Positions 53,088 to 61,750 of a stretch of DNA of 64,000 bases are shown here, piece by piece. The notes beneath the pieces are model-generated. The model had not been told where the DNA came from and made no database searches. It was given only the letters and a program-made list of their open reading frames with translations. The stretch is from NCBI GenBank assembly GCA_001515945.1, contig LOER01000023.1, positions 101,007 to 165,006 of the forward strand. The letters run 5' to 3'. The position numbers and the translations under genes were made by a program. Within the stretch, counting starts at the first letter, position 1; each line of letters starts with the position of its first letter. This DNA comes from Desulfitibacter sp. BRH_c19. GTDB lineage: Bacteria; Bacillota; DSM-16504; Desulfitibacterales; Desulfitibacteraceae.

Positions 53088-54539
53088 CTATTTAAAAACG
53101 AACTGTCCAGCTCTGATGAGCTGTTGTCCGTCTATTGCTACATCAACTGGTTCCAATACCAGAGGCAGGTTTAGTGCCGACTGGTTTTTCCCGCCGAACA
53201 TCCGGTTTTCCCCCATGGATAAGTGTACTCGCCCAAAGGCTTTACTGTCATAGACCTGGTAGCCTAATGGTTCCAATATTTTAGGGTTTAGACCGATGCC
53301 CAATTCCCCAATGCGGTTACGATCATCATTTCCGCTAAACAGCATCTCTCTAATTAAATTTTCTTTTTCAGCTGCCTGGATTCCAACTAGCTTACCCCCA
53401 GCAAATTTCAGCTCAACACCGCTGATACGTTGTCCGTTATAATATAAAAAATTACAGTACATCTTACCTTCCGCCGATGTTTCCACAGGGGCAATACTAA
53501 CTTCACCACAGGGCAAATTAATAAAGGGTCTGCCATCAGCCAAATCCTCTGCAGAAATAATGCCGTCTTCTACCATGCTGGAGCGGTCAGTAATACTCAG
53601 TTTTAGACAGGTTCCTCGATCCGAAGACAAAACGACCTCTTGACCTTTATCCAAAACCGAGGCAATTCTACGTCCTAGAGTACCTATTCTGTCGTACTCT
53701 ATATCCATGCTGTACCAAAAAATATCATGAAAATGAACAAAATTTACACCTATGGCTGCTGCCTGATTATTAGTCGGATATCCAACAAAGGCCCATTTAA
53801 TCCCTCTTTCAGTCCGCTTGTTACGCACTTTAGACCAAGCCTGGCGTAATAGTTCAACTCTCTTAGGATCAGCCTGCTTCAATTCTAGAGGGTCAACCAC
53901 ATGTTCTAGCATTACCATGGTGTCAACCTTATCTAACCAATCCACTAGATAATCCATACTATTAATCAAATATTTTTCTGGCATTTCCTGGAGCATTTGT
54001 AGCTTCATGAAAGGAGAAACTATCTGCAAATGCGGGTTCGCTCCGGCACGAAAAATGTGAAGACTGATGGCTTCCGCCAGTTCCGACTGGAGAGTGCTTC
54101 CCTGAATATAGACCACTTCACCGGGTTGAATAGCTAGGCATGTACTGACCATTGTTTTGGCCACCCGTTCTATATCCACTTTCAGTAATTCGTGACGTCG
54201 CCACGAGAGAATGTCCCGGGTAACGGTGTGTAAAGCTGCAGCCTCATTTTCCTGAAAAAACTTTCCTAATGCTTGATCTATGTAAAAATTGTAAGCTACT
54301 GCCCTGTAATATTTCTCTAAAATGCCCTTTTTTTCAATGGTTTTCACTAGCTGGATTAACCCATACTTTTCCAGTTCCTTGACATGGTAATGGATCTTGG
54401 CAGGTGTGTCTTGCAGCATCCCTGCTATTTGTTGCACCGTCGCCCGTTGACAAATGAGATGCTCCAGAATCCGCAACCTTTGGGGATCTGAAACCGTCTT
54501 TACTGTAGCTAAATCTCTCAAGAAATAAATGTCTTTCAT
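53088..54539 (-). CDS. ArsR-type HTH fused to M29 aminopeptidase-like domain
   Basis: The protein is 483 residues. Residues about 8-75 form a winged helix (SDPQRLRILEHLI, QQIAGMLQDTPAKIHYHVKELEKYGLI). Residues about 145-483 follow the M29 (AmpS/PepS) layout: GEVVYIQGSTLQSELAEAI, LPCGEVSIAPVE (Glu346), IGELGIGLNP (Glu412), GRVHLSMGENRMFGGKN (His439). The usual final ligands S-x-x-H-x-D are replaced by SALNLP (Asn457, Pro459), and the Tyr position is Met or Phe. It is likely a peptide- or amino-acid-sensing regulator of the adjacent opp operon rather than an active peptidase. AGGGGA precedes the ATG. Confidence 0.82.
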   Translation of the reverse strand: MKDIYFLRDLATVKTVSDPQRLRILEHLICQRATVQQIAGMLQDTPAKIHYHVKELEKYGLIQLVKTIEKKGILEKYYRAVAYNFYIDQALGKFFQENEAAALHTVTRDILSWRRHELLKVDIERVAKTMVSTCLAIQPGEVVYIQGSTLQSELAEAISLHIFRAGANPHLQIVSPFMKLQMLQEMPEKYLINSMDYLVDWLDKVDTMVMLEHVVDPLELKQADPKRVELLRQAWSKVRNKRTERGIKWAFVGYPTNNQAAAIGVNFVHFHDIFWYSMDIEYDRIGTLGRRIASVLDKGQEVVLSSDRGTCLKLSITDRSSMVEDGIISAEDLADGRPFINLPCGEVSIAPVETSAEGKMYCNFLYYNGQRISGVELKFAGGKLVGIQAAEKENLIREMLFSGNDDRNRIGELGIGLNPKILEPLGYQVYDSKAFGRVHLSMGENRMFGGKNQSALNLPLVLEPVDVAIDGQQLIRAGQFVFK

Positions 54540-54811
54540 TGCGGTCCCCTATCTAATCTTAGGTATAATCTACCAAATCTCTATACTAAGTAATCTATTC
54601 TATAGTATCAGGATACAGACCAGTAATTCCGGCGCAGTCTTTACTGGAGGTTCACAAAAATTGGCGGACCAATTATACCAATATATCCTAATCCAGAATA
54701 TTCTAATAACTATTTATATTTATTTCTCTAGATATTTCCATATTCCTCTTTTTTTTCCTTCAATAAAAAAAATTAGGCGATTAGCCTAATTTTAGGTGTT
54801 TCTGTAAGTTT
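54540..54811. other. Non-coding gap before the HTH-peptidase gene
   Basis: AT-rich, with no convincing open frame. It should hold the promoter of the 53088 gene; the end near 54.8 kb is the terminator of the FtsX-type operon. Confidence 0.5.
54769..54793 (-). terminator. Terminator of the FtsX/LolD operon
   Basis: AAAATTAGGC and GCCTAATTTT with a 5-base loop and a following T-run on the minus strand. Confidence 0.8.
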
Positions 54812-55981
54812 CTATAAATAATTAAGAGCTTTTACTGGATCCAGATTAGCAGCCCTAACTGCTGGATAAAGACTTGCGAGTACTCCTACTAATACTGTTA
54901 AGACCAGCACCCATAAACCCACCAGAGGATTCCAGACTATACTTGTTTGAATATCAGCTATTACAGGTGCTGCAAAAACAGCTAAAAGCATTCCTAAGAG
55001 ATACCCACCTGCTCCTGATACAGCACTTAGAATTCCAGCTTCATAAAAAATTACTGACATGATATGCTTTTTCCTAAAACCATATGCTCTGAAAATACCA
55101 ATTTCCCAAGTTCTTTCTTTTACAGAAGACATCATTGTGGTACCCATAATTAAAGATCCTATCACAATAATTACTATAGTTACCATAAATGAAATCTTTG
55201 CAAAATGCTCTACCAAAACTCTTCTTCCTTCTGCTGCATCCTGCACTCTTGTACCTGCTAAGGTTGTATCTATTTTACTTAGCTCATCAATCAACGAATC
55301 TGCAGCCTCTATACCCTTATTACCAGGGAAAACCAACTCAACCATGCTTAATAGACTTTCATTGTCTGTTAGACTTTGTAATTTCTCTAGGTACAGGTAT
55401 AATAAATAATCTTCTTGGGAGCCTAATTCATCTAATATCCCTGCTACATTAAACTTTTCATCAAATATAATGAAAGAATCTCCAACGTCTACTTCCAGAT
55501 TATCTGCTAAATGCCTACCTAGAAGAACTTGATTTTCTTGAACAGGGAGCCCACCCGATACCTGCCAGTATCCTTTTACATTTACCTCATCAGCAAAATT
55601 AATACCTATTGATAATACAGATATTCCTTCATCCGTTACCCCGCTTGATACTAATTTTGGTGAAACTGTAGCCACCGTTTCATAAGATAAAAGTTGTGAC
55701 AAAGCAGTTAGTTTTTCGTCAGAAAACAAATTGGGACCTTCTCCAATGTCCTCTGCCACAGTTATTCCTCGATAGGATAAAGAAAGCTTCTCTTGGCCTT
55801 CTGTAATAAGGATTCGTGTTCCTACCTTATCAAAATGATCCTTTAGTTCTGATTCCATAGCAGTAGTAATTGAAAATAGGGTTACTATAGTAGCAGTACC
55901 AATTAACATTCCAAGCATAAGAAAGATATATTTTATTTTTCTTACTTTTAGGTTAGCTAATGCTATATTTATCAGGCTCAA
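54812..55981 (-). CDS. MacB/FtsX-like ABC permease
   Basis: The protein is 389 residues. An N-terminal membrane helix (residues about 18-40) precedes a large extracellular domain (to about 265), then three C-terminal helices with the FtsX pattern (TMMSSVKERTWEIGIFRAYGFRKKHI; SLYPAVRAANLDPVKALNYL). TTG start. It is the partner of the LolD-like ATPase and of the second permease. With DUF2318 it resembles Campylobacter Cj1661/Cj1662, an iron-linked system, so iron or metal handling is plausible. Confidence 0.85.
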   Translation of the reverse strand: MSLINIALANLKVRKIKYIFLMLGMLIGTATIVTLFSITTAMESELKDHFDKVGTRILITEGQEKLSLSYRGITVAEDIGEGPNLFSDEKLTALSQLLSYETVATVSPKLVSSGVTDEGISVLSIGINFADEVNVKGYWQVSGGLPVQENQVLLGRHLADNLEVDVGDSFIIFDEKFNVAGILDELGSQEDYLLYLYLEKLQSLTDNESLLSMVELVFPGNKGIEAADSLIDELSKIDTTLAGTRVQDAAEGRRVLVEHFAKISFMVTIVIIVIGSLIMGTTMMSSVKERTWEIGIFRAYGFRKKHIMSVIFYEAGILSAVSGAGGYLLGMLLAVFAAPVIADIQTSIVWNPLVGLWVLVLTVLVGVLASLYPAVRAANLDPVKALNYL

Positions 55982-55982
55982 T

Positions 55983-56690
55983 TTATGATAACCCTGCCCT
56001 TTCGTAAGAATCTTCCTTTTCTATTTCACCGTCTTTAATAAAAACAGCTCTTTTAACAAAATCTAGGTTCTCCTTATTGTGAGTAACCATTATAATCGTA
56101 TAACTTTCTTCATTTACCTTTTGAAATAATTCCATTATTTCCAAGCTAGTTTTAGCATCGAGAGCTCCTGTTGGTTCATCTGCAAACACTATAGGAGGGT
56201 CATTTACAAGGGCTCTAGCTATTGCTACCCTTTCCTGCTCCCCACCTGACAGCTGATTTGGTAGCCTATTAAATTTATTCCCTAAGCCTACCTTTTCTAG
56301 CAAAGTTTTAGCTTTTTCTGTCTGTTCCTTGCTGGATTTAGCACCAATTGCAAGGGGAAGCATAACATTTTCTACAGCAGTCAAATATGGGATTAAGTGA
56401 AATTGTTGAAACACAAATCCCATATAAGTGCTTCTAAAGTCAGCCCTTCTTTCAGTAGGCAATTTATAAATATCTATATCATCTATTAAAACCTGTCCCT
56501 GAGTTGGTGGATTAAGGGCTCCCAGTATTGTTAAAAGGGTGCTTTTACCAGAACCCGAAGGACCCATAAGTGCTACAAATTCTCCATTTTCTATTGTAAG
56601 ATTAAGACCATTTAAGGCGTTAACCTGTTCGCTGCCACTTGCATATATCTTTGTTAGATTCTGGACTTCTATTAAATCCTTTTTCCCCAT
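55983..56690 (-). CDS. LolD/MacB-type ABC ATPase
   Basis: The protein is 235 residues: Walker A GPSGSGKST, signature LSGGEQER, Walker B DEPTGALD and H-loop VTHNKEN. It powers the two flanking FtsX-like permeases. AGGAGG precedes the ATG. The gene order permease-ATPase-permease-DUF2318 matches one conserved locus. Confidence 0.9.
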   Translation of the reverse strand: MGKKDLIEVQNLTKIYASGSEQVNALNGLNLTIENGEFVALMGPSGSGKSTLLTILGALNPPTQGQVLIDDIDIYKLPTERRADFRSTYMGFVFQQFHLIPYLTAVENVMLPLAIGAKSSKEQTEKAKTLLEKVGLGNKFNRLPNQLSGGEQERVAIARALVNDPPIVFADEPTGALDAKTSLEIMELFQKVNEESYTIIMVTHNKENLDFVKRAVFIKDGEIEKEDSYERAGLS

Positions 56691-56701
56691 ATTTCAACCT
56701 C

Positions 56702-57856
56702 CTAAATGTGGCGTAGGGCTTCCACAGGATCAAGCTTGGCTGCTTTTACAGCAGGGTATGCACTAGACAAAAGACTTATAATTAGTGCCAGGACAATCGT
56801 AACTCCAGCAAACAAAAAGTCCCACCCTATAGCAACTTCCATGCCAGCGGCACTAGCTGCTAAAACCCTTGCAGTAATGGTACCTGCAATATACCCAATA
56901 ACACCACCAAGCAAGCCTAAGATTAGTGCTTCTGTAAGAAATATTTCTATAATACTACTCTGCCTAAAACCTATTGCCCTAAATACACCTATTTCCTTTG
57001 TTCTTTCTTTTACGGAACTAATTACTGTAACTAGGATCAAAAGAGATCCTATTAAAAAGACTACAAAGGCTACAGCCGCCGAGAATTTATTAAACCTATC
57101 CACTACCGCTGCACGAGCCCGTACAGCCTCACCTAGAGCGGTAGCTTTAGCACCGGGTAATGCTTTATTAATATCCATAACAATATCTTCAATGGGGCAT
57201 GTGTTACAGTATGCAGCCACTTCAATTAAAGACAGGCTATCCTCTCTATCTGCTAATCTTTGTGCAGCTAAGAGCTGGATGAAAACAAGACCATCCTCCT
57301 CACTTCCTTGTGGGTCAAGCACCGCAGAAACATTAAAAATTTCCCCTTCAATATCTATGGCATCACCAGGTTTAAGACCTAAGATTGTTGCCACATCTGA
57401 ACCTAACAACACATCTATTACCCCTCTAGGCTTTTCCCCTTCAAAGCTCCACCAAGGTTTTAAAGCAAATTCCATTGGGAAATCTACTCCCATAGCAACA
57501 ATCCTTTGTCCTGAAATTGTCAAAGGAGTTAAAAGCTTCGGTGCTACTGTAGCTATATTCTCACCATTAGGAATGGTATTAATAGCAATGATATCACGAT
57601 TTACTAGGTATTGCTTCTCCTGGGTGCCACTCACCCTCACCCCTCCATATGAGAGATTGATTTCCTTAGAATCAGGAATTACCATGATGTTTGCACCTAT
57701 TTCGTCAAAGCGATCTGCTAATTCCACATTCAAGGAGCTTGTAGTAGTGTAAAGAGTGACTATGGTACCTACTGCCAAGATAATTCCAAGTACCATAAAT
57801 AGCGCTTTGGCCGGGCGTCGTTTTATATTTTTTAATGCTATGGAATCAACCCTCAT
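56702..57856 (-). CDS. MacB/FtsX-like ABC permease with Cys pair
   Basis: The protein is 384 residues. The N-terminal helix is followed by an extracellular domain with a CNTCP motif near residue 220, then three C-terminal helices (SSVKERTKEIGVFRAIGFRQSSI; SSAYPAVKAAKLDPVEALRHI). The paralogue at 54812 lacks the Cys pair. ATG after GAGGTG. The Cys pair could bind metal or form a disulfide. Confidence 0.86.
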   Translation of the reverse strand: MRVDSIALKNIKRRPAKALFMVLGIILAVGTIVTLYTTTSSLNVELADRFDEIGANIMVIPDSKEINLSYGGVRVSGTQEKQYLVNRDIIAINTIPNGENIATVAPKLLTPLTISGQRIVAMGVDFPMEFALKPWWSFEGEKPRGVIDVLLGSDVATILGLKPGDAIDIEGEIFNVSAVLDPQGSEEDGLVFIQLLAAQRLADREDSLSLIEVAAYCNTCPIEDIVMDINKALPGAKATALGEAVRARAAVVDRFNKFSAAVAFVVFLIGSLLILVTVISSVKERTKEIGVFRAIGFRQSSIIEIFLTEALILGLLGGVIGYIAGTITARVLAASAAGMEVAIGWDFLFAGVTIVLALIISLLSSAYPAVKAAKLDPVEALRHI

Positions 57857-57877
57857 TAAACTTTCACCTCGTTGCGC

Positions 57878-58456
57878 TTAGTCCCTTGGAATCCATGACC
57901 TTATATCGTTCTCACTAATAACAATATTGCCATCGTCTACCTGGTAATCAATTTCTTCAGGAGGATAGTTCAAACATCCCCCAGAAATTCCGTCTAATGT
58001 AGCTAAATCCCACTTCGTATTACAACTATCACATATAATTTCTTCACCTTTAATGTGAAAGCTTTGAGAACGGCATGGTTCACAGAAAGATATGGCAGTA
58101 ACCAATCTTCCTGTTGGGGAAATATATGACATTAATGGCAAGCTAAAGTCATCCTTATCATATTCGGTATAGATAAATTCATTTTCAGTCACATAGTCAA
58201 GGGGGATAATTGCTTTTCCATCCTCTACTGTAAGTTCTATGCTTTCTTGGGTCAATATTTTGCCAGAATAATCCACAGCCTGCCCAAAGTTATAGTCTCC
58301 ACCTTCCCATCTAACTTCACTTGGGGCATCACCAGACATTTTAATATAAGCTCCCACAGCAAAAACTATAAGAACTATAAGTACTCCAATAACAACCCTG
58401 TTTCCACCTGTCTTCTTGTTTTTTCTTTTCATAAATTCCTGTTTCTTTTGCGACAT
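57878..58456 (-). CDS. DUF2318 membrane-anchored Cys-rich protein
   Basis: The protein is 192 residues. One membrane anchor (residues about 20-40, VVIGVLIVLIVFAVGAYI) is followed by an external domain. Cys motifs SFCEPCRSQSF, CDSCNTKWD and a later GGCLNYPP match DUF2318, whose members occur with the Ftr1/P19 iron transport locus (Campylobacter Cj1660; Fet systems). A possible electron-transfer or iron-reducing role is inferred. It is first in the operon, with AGGAGG upstream. Confidence 0.85.
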   Translation of the reverse strand: MSQKKQEFMKRKNKKTGGNRVVIGVLIVLIVFAVGAYIKMSGDAPSEVRWEGGDYNFGQAVDYSGKILTQESIELTVEDGKAIIPLDYVTENEFIYTEYDKDDFSLPLMSYISPTGRLVTAISFCEPCRSQSFHIKGEEIICDSCNTKWDLATLDGISGGCLNYPPEEIDYQVDDGNIVISENDIRSWIPRD

Positions 58457-58663
58457 ATGAAATCCATCCTCCTTTTTTCAATCAAACTAAAAGCCTTTTC
58501 CTAGAACCTTATGATAACATTAGCTAGTCCACACTCCAAAACTTTATAGCAGGTAATTAATCCTGCCCTTGGGTTAGTGACTAGAAGCTTCCACTTTCAC
58601 ACCTCCAAAATTATACATTATCATAGCAAACAATTGTGTCTTTTTTGTGTATTTTCATAAAGA

Positions 58664-58704
58664 AAAAGACAGCCGTTTTTTAATTTAAACGGACTGCCTT
58701 TTTT
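58664..58704 (-). terminator. Terminator of the CAP-domain gene
   Basis: An imperfect hairpin (GGCAGTCCGTTT with AAACGGCTGTC) followed by T-runs, 45 bases after the 58749 gene. Confidence 0.55.
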
Positions 58705-58748
58705 ATTCTTTTTTTGAATTTTTTCTATTACCTAAGTTTAATAAGCAA

Positions 58749-60179
58749 TTAGTTAACGGTAAGAAAAACTTGTGTATAATATATATCCTTTCCTTTAAAT
58801 GCTCCCACCCCAAGATGGGTATTTCCTTCTAGTAAGATAGCGTCTCTATGACCTTCACTATTCATCAATGCATGCATTGTTTCAGCAGAATTAATAGTAT
58901 TCATGGCTATATTTTCTAGAACATCCTGAAAAGCAATATTAGCTTCTCTTACCCTATTCCTAGGTCCTTTTCCGTCAGGAGATATGTGGGCAAAGTAGTT
59001 TCCATCAGACATATCTTTACTGTGCGCATAAGCTACTATAGCTACATCATTATGCCACAAAACTGGATCTAAACCTTCCTTAACCCTTAGGGAATTTGTC
59101 ATATCAAAAATTTGTCTTTCTAAAGACCTATTTATGTCTGTCTGCATTCTAGCTGAGGGTTGGGGTAAGCCTAGTTGAGGCTCATCTCCAAGGTATGTAT
59201 AATTATAGTCTATAATTGGATTATCACAAGTCATCATAAGCTTGTGATATACTTCTATTCCTGATACTCTATTATCGTCAAATTCATCAATATAATAAAC
59301 TACAACACTATCACCTATTACTGTGTGAATTTTATTACTCCTTGTATGATTATTTGCCAAATAAACAAGAACATTACCCTCAAAAAATTCTAATGGCGGA
59401 AAATCGCGGGTGTCAACCTTGGACTCTAATACTGCCTTATTATCACCTATTGCAACCCCTTGGGCATCTTCAGAAGAAGAATTTGTATATATATACATTA
59501 GCTCTCCATTATAAAAACCAAAAAGATAATAATCATGATAATTATAATGATATGTCCAGGTATCTAATCCCATAAAACCAATTTCCTTGCGATTAGGTTT
59601 ACCCATGACATATTCGACCTGATGATCTTTGTCACCAATACTTATCCTTTGTAGATTATTTTGCTGAAGGCGACTTCTATCAGCTAGTGCCACTATGATT
59701 GTAGCCCTCTCCTGAGAGGATTGCCCCTTTGTAAATACACTTGCGAGATAATTTCTACCATCCCATGCAATTTGGTATCCTAATACTTCACTTACAAACC
59801 TTAAAGGAACCACTATTCTATTATTATTTGTTAATCTAGGAGCAACATCTACTGAAGTAGTAACCCCATCAACCTTCACGTAATTGCTTCCCAGCCACAT
59901 TTCTACTACCCTATTATCTATCTCAATTACAACTGTTTTAGTCACGCTATTCCAGGTGGTATTAGCTCCAAGAAAATCAGTTATGACTCTTAATGGGACA
60001 AGTACCCTCTCGTTCTGTATAAATGGAGGCTGGTCACCTGGGTTTATGATAACCCCATCAACCGCAATTTTAACTGGCATATTTGCAGAAGCACTTTCCT
60101 CAAAAAACACTATTTGAAATGAAGTAATCACTACAAGAAGTATTAAAGTAGTACATATAATTCTCTTAATCTCTGCCAT
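58749..60179 (-). CDS. Secreted CAP/SCP protein with copper-amine-oxidase-N domains
   Basis: The protein is 476 residues. Signal peptide (cleavage near SASA, about 32); copper amine oxidase-type N-terminal domain (about 35-145: NERVLVPLRVI, NNRIVVPLRFVSEVLGY). A CAP-associated domain follows (about 170-310: KDHQVEYVMGKPNRKE), then a C-terminal SCP/PR1 CAP domain (about 350-476: FDMTNSLRVKEGLDPVLWH, AHSKDMSDGNYFAH, NIAMN). It is likely a cell-surface protein, like YlbC-type CAP proteins; its substrate is unknown. AGAAGG precedes the ATG. Confidence 0.85.
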   Translation of the reverse strand: MAEIKRIICTTLILLVVITSFQIVFFEESASANMPVKIAVDGVIINPGDQPPFIQNERVLVPLRVITDFLGANTTWNSVTKTVVIEIDNRVVEMWLGSNYVKVDGVTTSVDVAPRLTNNNRIVVPLRFVSEVLGYQIAWDGRNYLASVFTKGQSSQERATIIVALADRSRLQQNNLQRISIGDKDHQVEYVMGKPNRKEIGFMGLDTWTYHYNYHDYYLFGFYNGELMYIYTNSSSEDAQGVAIGDNKAVLESKVDTRDFPPLEFFEGNVLVYLANNHTRSNKIHTVIGDSVVVYYIDEFDDNRVSGIEVYHKLMMTCDNPIIDYNYTYLGDEPQLGLPQPSARMQTDINRSLERQIFDMTNSLRVKEGLDPVLWHNDVAIVAYAHSKDMSDGNYFAHISPDGKGPRNRVREANIAFQDVLENIAMNTINSAETMHALMNSEGHRDAILLEGNTHLGVGAFKGKDIYYTQVFLTVN

Positions 60180-60457
60180 TATCTAACCTTCTCTCAAATG
60201 CAAAATGAACTTATGTTTATATACTATACTATTACCAATTATTCCTGCATTTTTTCTGTATTTAATAATAACTGAACATCTATTAACTCAGGAAAAACAA
60301 TTTCTTAGCGTTAAAATAAATTCTGTAAAAAAATAATTTATTTTAAATAAAAAGAAGGAATTTATTTCTTAATGTAGAAGACTTTATGTACAAAATAGAA
60401 ATATATCGAAATTACGCTTAAATGCTAGTAATAAATTAATAAGGGGTAAGGATTAAT
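60180..60457. other. Non-coding divergent region before riboswitch
   Basis: Very AT-rich with no convincing gene. It should hold the promoters of the minus-strand CAP gene and the plus-strand riboswitch transcript; no single promoter stands out. Confidence 0.5.
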
Positions 60458-60556
60458 ATCCTGACCGACAAAGGCAAACTTACTGAAAGGTAAGGACGCA
60501 AAGCCGTGGATCTAAGGTTCATTTGAACTATGATCGCCAGGTTACCGAAGACAGGG
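60458..60556 (+). ncRNA. Cyclic di-GMP-I riboswitch (GEMM-I)
   Basis: The core reads ACAAAGGCAAAC, a P2 stem CTTAC/GTAAG with a GAAA tetraloop (60485-60488), GGACGCAAAGCC, a variable P3 stem GTTCA/TGAAC, and GCCAGGTTACCGA, which together match the GEMM-I consensus. ATCCTG and CAGG flanks can form P1. It binds cyclic di-GMP. It precedes the transglutaminase gene on the same strand. Confidence 0.92.
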
Positions 60557-60626
60557 GATTTTTATTTTACAACAGTTATACTTTGGAAATGCAGAGTATG
60601 CAGGAAAAAACGGAAAGAATTGTCGG

Positions 60627-60660
60627 TCCCTCACACTTGGAGGGATTGTTTTGTTTAAAG
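60627..60660 (+). promoter_or_regulatory. Expression platform: hairpin covering the ribosome site
   Basis: TCCCTC (60627-60632) pairs with GAGGGA (60640-60645), which contains the ribosome site. The stem is followed by TTGTTTTGTTT, so it may act as an intrinsic terminator or hide the ribosome site. It is the likely on/off switch of the c-di-GMP riboswitch. Confidence 0.6.
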
Positions 60661-61727
60661 AAATTATTAAACCTGTTAGAAACCTGGGCTTAAAAGGTAT
60701 TTTGATTATACTCATTGCTGTACTATCTATTACACCATTAGCTGGTGCTAGTTCTAGCACAGCTTCTGCTGTGCCTGATCAAACTGCAATAATTGAACCA
60801 GCTCAGCCAAATGGAATATCTGAATCATTCTACAGAAATATCCAGACAAAAATAGAAGTTGCTAATACTAGTAATCAGATCTCAAAAAATGTACGTATAC
60901 AGGTTCCATTAATAAGTATTGACTCTAATTACCAAGAAACAATAACCGAATCCTATAACATGACACCCATTGAAATGGTTGATGAAGTCCAAAATTCTCG
61001 TAACGGTATCTTTACAATAGATTCTATTGCACCTGGGAAAACTGAAACAATAGTAATTGACTATAATATATTAGTTAATCCTGTGTATAGTTTAACCACC
61101 CCAGCTAACATAACTGAAACCTATGGTGACTTGGGATATGAGTCAACTAAGAACTTAGAAGAGTATCTTCAACCATCTGAGAAAATTGAAAGTGATAAAT
61201 CAGCAATCAAGAATAAAGCATCAGAACTTACTAAAAACTTAACTAGTGATTTGGAAAAATCTCGTGCAATATTTGCTTATGTTAAAAATCATATTACATA
61301 CAATCTAGACTCACCAAACAGAAATAAAGGTGCTATGAGTGCATTGACAACAGGTGAAGGTGTATGTGAAGATTATGCAGCATTATTTGTAGCACTTTCT
61401 AGAGCTGCTGACATTCCTGCAAGACAGGTTAATGGTTATGCTGACCCTAAAGTTCTTGGTGATGTTTGGAACGTAAAAAATGGACAAGCAGTTTCTCTTA
61501 GAAACTATAGACATAGTTGGGTTGAATTCTATATCGAAGATATTGGCTGGCTTCCAGCAGACCCAACCTTTAGCCCAAAAAATGACCCTTCTAAATATTT
61601 TGGCTACCTCCCTTACACAAGCCACATAGCACAGAATTACATTGATCATTCACTACGAGTAAGCCACCAAGGTGAAAATGGTGGCCTAAAAGTGAATTGG
61701 CAAGAAGATCTTGTAAGTAAAAACTGA
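60651..61727 (+). CDS. Secreted transglutaminase-like cysteine protein
   Basis: The protein is 358 residues. An N-terminal hydrophobic signal (about 14-35) precedes an adhesin-like beta domain. The transglutaminase core follows (about 195-300), with the catalytic Cys in GEGVCEDYAALF, His in YRHSWVEFY and Asp in LPADPTF. TTG start with GGAGGG 6 bases upstream. Expression is set by a c-di-GMP-I riboswitch. It may cross-link or cleave surface proteins. It is convergent with the sortase gene. Confidence 0.88.
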   Translation: MFKEIIKPVRNLGLKGILIILIAVLSITPLAGASSSTASAVPDQTAIIEPAQPNGISESFYRNIQTKIEVANTSNQISKNVRIQVPLISIDSNYQETITESYNMTPIEMVDEVQNSRNGIFTIDSIAPGKTETIVIDYNILVNPVYSLTTPANITETYGDLGYESTKNLEEYLQPSEKIESDKSAIKNKASELTKNLTSDLEKSRAIFAYVKNHITYNLDSPNRNKGAMSALTTGEGVCEDYAALFVALSRAADIPARQVNGYADPKVLGDVWNVKNGQAVSLRNYRHSWVEFYIEDIGWLPADPTFSPKNDPSKYFGYLPYTSHIAQNYIDHSLRVSHQGENGGLKVNWQEDLVSKN

Positions 61728-61750
61728 CATTCGCCCGAATGTCAGTTTTT
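61719..61750. terminator. Bidirectional terminator holding both stop codons
   Basis: AAAAACTGACATTCG and CGAATGTCAGTTTTT pair nearly end to end. The stop codons of the transglutaminase gene and of the convergent sortase gene both lie inside, with T-runs in both directions. Confidence 0.85.

Noticed and set aside
56706..57752. Long plus-strand open frame opposite an FtsX-like permease gene
   Set aside because: It mirrors the real gene; the amino acid make-up is unnatural, there is no ribosome site, and the minus-strand protein has clear family motifs.
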